Assembly (NCBI GenBank): GCA_900550385.1
Contig: URRZ01000025.1
Coordinates: forward strand, 1-22,920
From: an uncultured Coriobacteriaceae bacterium
GTDB lineage: Bacteria > Actinomycetota > Coriobacteriia > Coriobacteriales > Eggerthellaceae
Direction: 5' to 3'
DNA length: 22,920 bases
Position numbers and translations under genes: made by a program. Below the pieces are notes generated by a model. It was not told the origin of the DNA and searched no databases. It saw only the letters and a program-made list of their open reading frames with translations. Shown piece by piece: positions 1 through 6,609 of the stretch. Each line of letters starts with the position of its first letter. The stretch's first letter is position 1.

Positions 1-141
1 TGCCACCAATGCGGCTCGTGCTGCGGCCGCCGCGCCGGCCGCGTGCTGGACGGCAAGCCGCTCATCATATGCACCCGCAAGGAAGCCGCGCGAGAGGTGC
101 TTGCGAGGCTGGGGAAGCGGGGGCGGGACGAAGAAGGATGA
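1..141 (+). CDS. 3' end of an unknown Cys-rich protein (partial)
   Basis: This frame is open from the window edge to a TGA at 139-141 and gives the last 46 residues of a protein whose start lies outside the window. The fragment opens with a dense cysteine/histidine cluster (CHQCGSCCGRR) and has one more cysteine in LIICTRKEA. The tail is charged and probably helical. A Cx2Cx2CC-like cluster suggests zinc or Fe-S binding and recalls YkgJ-type or zinc-ribbon proteins, but 46 residues do not allow a family call. GC-rich codon use in this frame supports it being coding. The next gene lies about 100 bp downstream with its own promoter, so this gene is probably a separate unit. Confidence 0.5.
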   Translation, partial: CHQCGSCCGRRAGRVLDGKPLIICTRKEAAREVLARLGKRGRDEEG

Positions 142-177
142 GCGGGGCGAGGAAAGGCCATTCATGCAAGCTAAATA

Positions 178-206
178 TTGCAGATGTATCTACAATGTGA
201 TACATT
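178..206 (+). promoter_or_regulatory. relB-yafQ promoter with palindromic operator
   Basis: A perfect inverted repeat, ATGTATC (184-190) and GATACAT (199-205) with an 8-bp spacer, lies 33 bp upstream of the antitoxin start. It fills the space between a -35-like TTGCAG (178-183) and a -10-like TACATT (201-206), which are 17 bp apart. RelB/DinJ-type antitoxins bind palindromes in their own promoters and autorepress with the toxin, so this is the expected operator position. The repeat is seen directly; its role is inferred. Confidence 0.6.
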
Positions 207-238
207 TCAATCGTATTGAGCAACTTAGGAGGGCTGCC

Positions 239-517
239 ATGGCAAAGACGGCTACCATCAACATGCGCGTCAACCCCGAAATTAAGGCAGATGCGGAGTC
301 GGTGTTCTCCAGCTTGGGAATGACCCTTGCTGAGGCGATCAATATCTTCTTGCATAAGTCCATTATGGAACGCGGTCTGCCCTTCGAGGTGCGTCAGCCC
401 CGATATAACGCCGAGACCGAGGCGGCGATGCGCGAAGCGCGGGATATCATGAACGGTAAGAGGGCAGTGGAGTCCTATGGTTCGGCAGCGGAGATGCTTG
501 CCTCTTTCGATGACTAG
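239..517 (+). CDS. relB: RelB/DinJ-family antitoxin
   Basis: Antitoxin of a type II toxin-antitoxin pair; it binds and neutralises the toxin encoded next to it and represses the shared promoter. The 92-aa protein has the typical N-terminal ribbon-helix-helix: MAKTATINMRVNPEIKADAE, then SLGMTLAEAINIFLHKSI, as in DinJ and RelB. The C-terminal half is charged and probably wraps the toxin. The ATG at 239 is chosen because AGGAGG (227-232) lies 6 bp upstream and the RelB/DinJ homology starts there; the same frame is open further upstream to 101, but that extension is not family-like and would overlap the operator. The toxin start follows the stop by 9 bp, so the two are one operon and probably translationally coupled. 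Confidence 0.88.
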   Translation: MAKTATINMRVNPEIKADAESVFSSLGMTLAEAINIFLHKSIMERGLPFEVRQPRYNAETEAAMREARDIMNGKRAVESYGSAAEMLASFDD

Positions 518-526
518 AGTATCGCG

Positions 527-808
527 ATGAAATTGAGACTTGTTCCCACCTCGCAATTCAAGAAGGATTGCAAGAGGGCGAAAAAGCGCGGTTTGGACAT
601 GTCGGAGCTGCAGGCGGTTCTCGATCGATTGTGCAACGGCGACCAGTTGGAAGAACGTTATCGCGATCATTTCCTAGTGGGCGGCTACGCAGGCTTTCGC
701 GAATGCCATATTCGACCGGATTGGCTGTTGATATACGCGGTGGATGAGGATAGGCTCATCCTGGTGGCAGCGCGCACGGGAACTCATTCCGATCTGTTCG
801 ACGAGTAG
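527..808 (+). CDS. yafQ: YafQ-family mRNA interferase toxin
   Basis: RelE-superfamily toxin of the YafQ branch, which cuts mRNA in the translating ribosome. Its 93 aa match the family's usual size. The residues known to matter in E. coli YafQ have clear counterparts: His48, His61, Asp65-Trp66 (in HIRPDWLLIY), Arg83, His87 and Phe91 (in RTGTHSDLF). The toxin therefore looks catalytically intact. The N-terminus (TSQFKKDCKRAKKRGLDM) is the standard basic helix of the family. The gene lacks a strong ribosome binding site of its own, which fits coupling to the antitoxin and keeps toxin below antitoxin. It converges on the acetyltransferase gene, with only 9 bp between the two stops. Confidence 0.9.
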   Translation: MKLRLVPTSQFKKDCKRAKKRGLDMSELQAVLDRLCNGDQLEERYRDHFLVGGYAGFRECHIRPDWLLIYAVDEDRLILVAARTGTHSDLFDE

Positions 809-817
809 CCTGCAACT

Positions 818-1381
818 CTAGGCGCTGGGCGCGACGCCCGTGTCGTCCTCGATGGCACGATGCGGACGGGCGGGGGACCCGAACGCGACCGTGTTGGACG
901 GAATGTCCTTGTTGACGACGGAGTTCGACCCGATGATCACGTTGTCGCCGATGGTCACGCCGGGGAAGATCGTGCAGTTGGCGCCGATCCACACGTCGCG
1001 GCCGATCTTGATCGCCTGCGCGCGGCTCGTGAACCCGCGGCGCTCGCCCGGCTGCTTGGGGTGGTCGACGGTCGTGATGACGCACCCGGGCGCGGTCATC
1101 GTGTGGTCGCCGATCTCGATGGGCGCGGCGTCGATGAACGTCACGTTGGAGTTGATGAAGACGTGGTCGCCGATGAAGATGTTCCTCCCGTTGACGAAGC
1201 CGACCGGCTCGAGGAAGTAGAGGTCCTCGCCGACCGCCCCGAACACGGTGCGGAGGAAGGCGGTCTGCTCCTCCTCGCTTTCCCAGATGCCATTGTTGAT
1301 GCGATCAAGCTTGCGCCGCACATCTTGGCGTTTCTCGAACCAGCCGGGGTATTTGAGGGAGAAGGTTCTGGGAGTGGGCAT
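818..1381 (-). CDS. Sugar O-acetyltransferase (LacA/Maa-like, left-handed beta-helix)
   Basis: Acetyl-CoA-dependent O-acetyltransferase of the maltose/galactoside (LacA/Maa/NodL) group; it acts on a sugar hydroxyl in the cytoplasm. The 187-aa length is typical. After an N-terminal helical part (EKRQDVRRKLDRINNG), hexapeptide repeats start at about residue 65 (NGRNIFIGDHVFINSNVTF) and resume after a loop (IKIGRDVWIGANCTIFPGVT). The loop holds the candidate catalytic His107 in TTVDHPKQPGERR, where LacA has its active-site histidine. The C-terminus KDIPSNTVAFGSPAR is the usual family ending. AAAGGA lies 8 bp before the ATG. The sugar acceptor cannot be told from sequence, and there is no sugar operon around it; it sits alone between toxin-antitoxin and defence-like genes. 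Confidence 0.88.
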   Translation of the reverse strand: MPTPRTFSLKYPGWFEKRQDVRRKLDRINNGIWESEEEQTAFLRTVFGAVGEDLYFLEPVGFVNGRNIFIGDHVFINSNVTFIDAAPIEIGDHTMTAPGCVITTVDHPKQPGERRGFTSRAQAIKIGRDVWIGANCTIFPGVTIGDNVIIGSNSVVNKDIPSNTVAFGSPARPHRAIEDDTGVAPSA

Positions 1382-1454
1382 GGTAGGGGTCCTTTCAAGG
1401 TGGGTTTAAGATGATCGCTGCGCAACGACCGGAATCTCAATAGGCATGCTGCAG

Positions 1455-3665
1455 TCATTCGCAATCCGATAGGTTCTTCTCTTCGCTATCGTTCAATTCG
1501 CTCAGATAGGCTGCGATCGAACTCTCGATCTCATCACTCGGGGGAAGACCGAACGGTTCTCTCTCTTCAATGACAGACTCGAAAATCGGTACCAGAAAAT
1601 CCCGTACCGTTTGTTCCTGCCTTTCGGATATCATCGTTTGCTCGAGAAGCGATTTAAATGCTGCGGAGTCGATATTGTTTAGCTTTGAGACAAGCTTATC
1701 GACCTCATCGTCAGCGAGCATATATTCAACGGACATGCTAGATACAAGAGCGTTGAAAAAACGAGTGAACGAAGCGGCGTCTCCTTCGTAAAACACGTTG
1801 CTCACTGTATTTGTGGCAAACGACCCGGCTGCTCCTCCTATCACACCACCCACGATGCCCACCGCGGTTCCGACTCCTGGAGTAATTGCGGTGCCGACCG
1901 CCGCTCCGATCTTTGCCGCCGCTGCGCCCGCTGCTGCAGCCCCGCCTACGCCACCGGCGATGGAGCCGGCAAGCGAGGTGAGGTTTTTCGCATACTGGGC
2001 ACCGCTTGCTTTGCCGGACGCGAGCTTGTATGTTTCGGGAACGGAGAAGACGGCAAAAGTGATGGCGGAAGTGATTGCGCTGCTGCGCATGATCTTTGCA
2101 AGTTGCTTCGACGCCGCCGCTCCGCTGATTGCACGTTTGCCAGACAGGGTACGCAGGCCATTGACGATGGTCGCCGAAGTCTTATGCCCGAGCTTCTGAA
2201 CGACAATCTGGCTCGGTTTCATCAGCGTGTTTGCCAAGCTGGTTCGAGATAGCTGAGAGACGATCATATGCTGGGCAAATGACAGACCGAATACCTGGAC
2301 TCCTGAAGCAAATCCCGCATGGATTGATTCCTTCATGCTTCCGGTTTTTCGGTATGCGTTGAAAGATGCGGCAAGAAACGAGATGCCGAATGCGCACGTG
2401 CACTGAATCGCGCCAGTTGCTGCATCGTACTTCAGTGATTCGATCGTCCCCGGTTTTGTTAGGTTGACCGCTTGCTCGTAAGTCAAACGACCTTTCCTGA
2501 CAATCTCTTTCGCCATCTTGGGGTCTTTTACTCCAGGGACTTTCCCTCGGCGGATCTTCTCTTCGAACCCCCTAAGCACGCTGTCGTATTGGTCTTTGGC
2601 GACCTCGAGCTGCATTGGATTACCGTCACCATCGATGTAGCGGTATTGGCTTGTGGAAGGGTCGAAGCATGCTTCAAGCGATCCCCTTGCGGAGTTGTAG
2701 TACTTGGTCTGGATGAAAACCCCATCGACTATGCGATCCGGACCGTTTTTCTTGTTGTCTCTACCGCAGACGCGTGCATCGTGCCCATGCAGTTTATCGA
2801 GTTTCGTGATGGCTTCTTCCGCCATCTCTCCGTGGCCAGCGGGGGTTGCCCGTTGCTCGGCGAAAACGGCAGATTCTGCCGATAGGGTATTGGCTCCGGA
2901 GACTATGGCGGCGTTGCGGCCTGAATCGCTGACCTCCGTTTCGAGACCGGCGATGTCCTCGATGCCCCGGAGTTCATGTTCGACAGCACCCGCCTTGCGG
3001 CAAGCTTCAGCGAACTTAATCGAGCATGACCGATCAACTGACATCAAGGGGTTCGATTCGCTTATCTCGCCGAGCCAGGCTGGCTCGAAATAGTTCCAGC
3101 GGATGTACGTCAGACTCGATCGAGTATCCTTTTCGTTGCCCGGAAAGGCGAACGCTTTTGCGTCGGATTTGATGAATACGCCTTGGTCGGTCAAGGCAAC
3201 GCCGCTAGGGCGCAGGTCGAATTCGGCAGAAGACCAGATTACGGTTTGCTCTCGAGGAATGGGGAAGGAAGCTTTCACTCTGCTCGAATTGCCTACGGAT
3301 AGAGCCAGGGGGGATTCTCCAAGCTCGTCCATCAATCGTTTGCAACGGAGTTCTCTAACTTCGTTTTGGGCGGCGACGAGCTGGCGATAGTGCCTCTCCT
3401 CCCGTAATTCGCTTTCGCGCGTTTTCTCGGCGATGGATGCCTTTGCCTCGTCGATCAGATCCGGCACGCTGATGCTTGCTATTCGCTTGGAAGCAGTGTC
3501 CTTTGCATCGGAGATGGCGCTTGCTGCATTGGCGCCGGCTGCGATTGCGATCTCGGCAGCTTTGTTTCCCGCATGCACCGCACCGTCGGCAACGGTTTTC
3601 GCCGCGTTTCCGATTGCGTTTTGCAGCTCTTCGAAATACTTGCGCTTATTGTTTCCGTCCTCCAT
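1455..3665 (-). CDS. Unrecognised 736-aa protein: coiled coil, PH-like segment, glycine-zipper membrane region
   Basis: I do not recognise a named family. Residues about 10-115 are Ala-rich then charged helices, probably coiled coil. Residues 140-200 (DLRPSGVALTDQGVFIKS then LTYIRWNYFEP) resemble a bacterial PH-like fold. Residues 307-321 (NGPDRIVDGVFIQTK) look like a PD-(D/E)xK variant with QxK, as in Mrr-type nucleases. Residues 415-470 and 525-620 are hydrophobic; 563-620 is a Gly/Ala zipper (GSIAGGVGGAAAAGAAAAKI, then GIVGGVIGGAAGSF) able to pack in a membrane. The C-terminus is acidic and helical. The ATG at 3665 has GGAG 6 bp upstream. In-frame ATGs at 3731 and 3773 lack a ribosome site and run into the likely promoter; TAAAAT at 3735-3730 is a possible -10. 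The gene is divergent from the GmrSD gene. A pore-forming or nuclease effector role is only inferred. Confidence 0.75.
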   Translation of the reverse strand: MEDGNNKRKYFEELQNAIGNAAKTVADGAVHAGNKAAEIAIAAGANAASAISDAKDTASKRIASISVPDLIDEAKASIAEKTRESELREERHYRQLVAAQNEVRELRCKRLMDELGESPLALSVGNSSRVKASFPIPREQTVIWSSAEFDLRPSGVALTDQGVFIKSDAKAFAFPGNEKDTRSSLTYIRWNYFEPAWLGEISESNPLMSVDRSCSIKFAEACRKAGAVEHELRGIEDIAGLETEVSDSGRNAAIVSGANTLSAESAVFAEQRATPAGHGEMAEEAITKLDKLHGHDARVCGRDNKKNGPDRIVDGVFIQTKYYNSARGSLEACFDPSTSQYRYIDGDGNPMQLEVAKDQYDSVLRGFEEKIRRGKVPGVKDPKMAKEIVRKGRLTYEQAVNLTKPGTIESLKYDAATGAIQCTCAFGISFLAASFNAYRKTGSMKESIHAGFASGVQVFGLSFAQHMIVSQLSRTSLANTLMKPSQIVVQKLGHKTSATIVNGLRTLSGKRAISGAAASKQLAKIMRSSAITSAITFAVFSVPETYKLASGKASGAQYAKNLTSLAGSIAGGVGGAAAAGAAAAKIGAAVGTAITPGVGTAVGIVGGVIGGAAGSFATNTVSNVFYEGDAASFTRFFNALVSSMSVEYMLADDEVDKLVSKLNNIDSAAFKSLLEQTMISERQEQTVRDFLVPIFESVIEEREPFGLPPSDEIESSIAAYLSELNDSEEKNLSDCE

Positions 3666-3834
3666 GAGCGTCTCCTCTAGAAAAGGATCATTGAGCGCCG
3701 GTAACCAGTAGCGCTGCTTACCTACGTTCATTTTAATCTGCTTAGAAGGTTTGAAGCGGCTTGATTGCTTCATAATGGCTTCGACGAGATTGCATCGAAT
3801 GGTGCGTCGGCGAATCGTTTATAGGAGAACGGCC

Positions 3835-6381
3835 ATGGCTATGAATGCATCCGCGCAATCGATGATCGCGCTTATGACGAATGCGAGCCTTCGTTTCGTC
3901 GTGCCGGTTTATCAGCGTCCCTATTCTTGGGACGAAGATCAGTGCGAGCAGCTTTGGGACGATATCCGCTCCGTCGGATCGCGCCCGGAAGATCGGCATT
4001 TCACCGGCTCTGTCGTGTGGGTTCAAGACGGCGTCATGTCGGCGAGCGGAGTCACCCCGCGCTTGCTGATCGATGGGCAGCAACGCGTCACCACGCTCGC
4101 GCTGCTGCTCGTGGCTCTAGCAGACTATGCCAAGACCCATCCCGACGAAGGCCTCAACTTCACGTATGAGCAGCTCATCAATGGCGGATACCTGATCAGC
4201 AATTACATGAGGGGCGAGGATCGCTATCGCCTCACTTTATCTCAAGGTGACAGGACGACGTTCAAATCCGTTTTGGACAACCTTGTAGACTCGGATGTGA
4301 AGGTCGTCGAGGAGTCGTCCCGCATTCTCAACAATCTTGCGTTCTTCAAGCAGCGTCTTGCCGCCATCGATAGCCCGAATGTGATTTGGGATGGCATCCG
4401 GCGTTTAGAGGTCGTGTCCATTTCGCTCGATGCGGGCAAAGACAACCCTCAGCTCATCTTCGAGTCGATGAACTCCACCGGCAAGGACCTTTCGTCCGCG
4501 GACCTGATTCGCAACTTCGTGCTGATGGGCTTGCCTCGCGAGCAGCAGGAGAGCCTCTACTTGAACTATTGGCGCGATATCGAGAAGACGCTTGGCGCCG
4601 ATAGCTACGATGAGGTGTTCGACGAGTTCATCAGGAACTACCTCACTGTGCTGTATGCGCCTGAATCTTTGGCCAGGCGCGACGTCTACCGCGTTTTCAA
4701 ACGTCACGTTTTTGAGAACGGCTACGACAAAGACGATCGCATGAAAGAGCTCCTCAAAGAAATGGGGTGCTTCGCCCGATATTATGCGGCGATCACCAAT
4801 GGGGCAGAAACCGAGCCTCTGCTTAAGGTGAGGTTCGACAATCTTGCGAAACTCGGCTGGTCGGTTTTGAACCCTCTGCTGATGTCCTTCTACCAAGATT
4901 ATGAGGCGGGGTCGTTCGAACTCGATGATTTCGCTTCGATGCTCGACACCGTTGAGAGCTATATTTTCAGGCGCGCGGTTTGCGATGCCCCGACGAACTC
5001 GCTCAATAAATTCCTGCCTTCTGTGATCGCCCGGCTGAACAAAGTGCAGGAAGATGAAGGCGATTACCGCGAGGCCTTCGAGTCGATGCTGTTGTTGGAG
5101 GCGGGCACTGCTCGACGCTTCCCGACAAACGCGGAATTCGTCCAAGCTTTGCGGACGCGCGATTCGTACCACTTCCGCAAATCGTTCTATCTGCTGACGG
5201 CATTGGAGAACTATTATCACCCAAAGGGCGCGCTCGATTTCAGCTCGGGCGAGTTCACCATCGAGCACATCATGCCGCAAAATGCCCGTGCTCACGAAGA
5301 ATGGCTTGAGGCCATGGGCGACATCGATGAGGACGAGTTCGAGGCGATCTTGAACAATATCGGAAACCTCACTTTGACGGCGTTCAATTCAGAGCTCTCC
5401 GATTCGACATTCGAAGAGAAGAAGGAGCGCTGCATCGGCGGCTTCGGCAACGAATACCTGGTTATATCGGGGATGCTCAAAGACCTTGACAGGTGGACCC
5501 CGAAAGAGATTGGCGCTCGTGCGGACAAGCTGGTGGGTATCGCCGAAAAGCGCTGGCCGTTCCTGTCGGTCGATAATGAAACTGCGAAGCGGTATGAGTC
5601 GAAAAAGGAAACGCTCCCGAAGGGCTTGTCGAAGACGGCGTTCAAGCTCGTCTTCGATGCCGGCATGATCAAGGCGGGTGAGAAGCTGACGCCCATTAGC
5701 GAAAGTCATCACGCGACCGCCACGGTTTCCGATGACGGCGCGATCGTTCTGCCCAATGGCAAGAGCTACCGAAGCCCGTCGCTCGCGGCGAAAGCCGCTG
5801 TCGCATTGGAAGGCGGCTCCGGCGCTCGCAATGGCTGGCATTTCTGGCGCATGGGGGAGAGCGGCCCTGTTCTGGATGCGCTGCGCAGGCGCTACCTGAC
5901 CGAGCGCGAGGGAAGCGGCAGGGAAGGGACAAGGGAGTTCCGGATCTCCTTCTGGAGCGATTTCTACGAGCATTGCGGCAACAAAGCGGGCTTCGTCGAG
6001 GCGTTCAGCGATCCGGCGATTCGCCCCGACAATGTGGAGGCTTGGGCATCGTTCGGCATCGGCAGCAGAGAGTGCCATGTTAGCGAGCTGCTTGGGTTGC
6101 GCGACAAGTACATCGCCTCCCAGCTTTATTTTTTGGACATCGATGGCTACAAGCGATTGCTGGAGAAAAGGGATGCGGTTGATAGGGCGCTCGATCCTTT
6201 GAACGGCAGGGTCGAATGGGATGAGCCGGATGCGCCCAAGAAAACCAGGACGCTCACGGTATATCGGGACGTCGACTTTTCCAAAGACGATCTGACGGAG
6301 CTGTTCGATTGGATGATCGAGGGGATGTTCTTGTTGAGGAGCGCGGCGCTGGGGGCGAACGCTCCGGGATCGAACTCGTAG
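3835..6381 (+). CDS. GmrSD-type type IV restriction enzyme (DUF262-DUF1524-DUF4357-DUF4268)
   Basis: Predicted restriction nuclease of the GmrS/GmrD class, which cuts foreign DNA carrying modified bases. In the 848-aa chain, residues 1 to about 230 are the DUF262 (GmrS, ParB-like NTPase) part with VYQRPYSWDEDQ and LLIDGQQRVTTLAL. The DUF1524 (GmrD) His-Me-finger nuclease follows, with FTIEHIMPQN (candidate catalytic His478) and NNIGNLTL at 507-514. Residues about 600-672 (AIVLPNGKSYRS, ARNGWHFWRM) match DUF4357, and about 700-838 (FRISFWSDFYEH, DWMIEGMFLLRSA) match DUF4268, so it is longer than the basic GmrSD. The ATG at 3835 has AGGAG 7 bp upstream; the frame is open back to 3751, but that part lacks homology. 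A possible promoter is TTGAAG (3751) with CATAAT (3771), though the 14-bp spacing is short. A strong hairpin follows the stop. Confidence 0.88.
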   Translation: MAMNASAQSMIALMTNASLRFVVPVYQRPYSWDEDQCEQLWDDIRSVGSRPEDRHFTGSVVWVQDGVMSASGVTPRLLIDGQQRVTTLALLLVALADYAKTHPDEGLNFTYEQLINGGYLISNYMRGEDRYRLTLSQGDRTTFKSVLDNLVDSDVKVVEESSRILNNLAFFKQRLAAIDSPNVIWDGIRRLEVVSISLDAGKDNPQLIFESMNSTGKDLSSADLIRNFVLMGLPREQQESLYLNYWRDIEKTLGADSYDEVFDEFIRNYLTVLYAPESLARRDVYRVFKRHVFENGYDKDDRMKELLKEMGCFARYYAAITNGAETEPLLKVRFDNLAKLGWSVLNPLLMSFYQDYEAGSFELDDFASMLDTVESYIFRRAVCDAPTNSLNKFLPSVIARLNKVQEDEGDYREAFESMLLLEAGTARRFPTNAEFVQALRTRDSYHFRKSFYLLTALENYYHPKGALDFSSGEFTIEHIMPQNARAHEEWLEAMGDIDEDEFEAILNNIGNLTLTAFNSELSDSTFEEKKERCIGGFGNEYLVISGMLKDLDRWTPKEIGARADKLVGIAEKRWPFLSVDNETAKRYESKKETLPKGLSKTAFKLVFDAGMIKAGEKLTPISESHHATATVSDDGAIVLPNGKSYRSPSLAAKAAVALEGGSGARNGWHFWRMGESGPVLDALRRRYLTEREGSGREGTREFRISFWSDFYEHCGNKAGFVEAFSDPAIRPDNVEAWASFGIGSRECHVSELLGLRDKYIASQLYFLDIDGYKRLLEKRDAVDRALDPLNGRVEWDEPDAPKKTRTLTVYRDVDFSKDDLTELFDWMIEGMFLLRSAALGANAPGSNS

Positions 6382-6424
6382 GTGAGAGCTGGTCTTGTAG
6401 CCTATGTTGAGGGAGGGGTCATTG

Positions 6425-6450
6425 GGCCTCGAAACCTTGGTTTCGAGGCC
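6425..6450 (+). terminator. Strong hairpin after the GmrSD-type gene
   Basis: Perfect 12-bp inverted repeat: GGCCTCGAAACC (6425-6436), a 2-nt centre TT, then GGTTTCGAGGCC (6439-6450). It lies 43 bp after the stop and is followed by ATTCTCTTCT, a U-rich but not pure U tract. It most likely ends the GmrSD transcript and isolates the helicase gene; its near-perfect symmetry could also serve a DNA-binding protein. Confidence 0.65.
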
Positions 6451-6545
6451 ATTCTCTTCTGCGTTGCGCTTCGTTTGCGCATTCCCATCGATTCGCTTCT
6501 CATCGTCTCGCGCCCTCTCCCCACCGCCCATCGTCGCAGGTTAAT

Positions 6546-6574
6546 CGTCTGAAGCGAATACGCGCAGGTATAAT
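6546..6574 (+). promoter_or_regulatory. Promoter of the PLD-helicase gene
   Basis: A consensus -10 TATAAT lies at 6569-6574, 35 bp before the GTG start. The region 17-18 bp upstream (around 6545-6551, TCGTCTG) is a poor -35, so an activator or a relaxed sigma factor may be needed. No other structure was seen in 6451-6545. Confidence 0.45.
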
Positions 6575-6609
6575 GGGGAAAATCTTAACCTCATGTAGGG
6601 AGCGAGACC

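Noticed and set aside
818..836. GGGCG/CGCCC hairpin between the yafQ and acetyltransferase stops as a terminator
   Set aside because: The stem is 5 bp, has no T tract and lies inside the acetyltransferase coding end.
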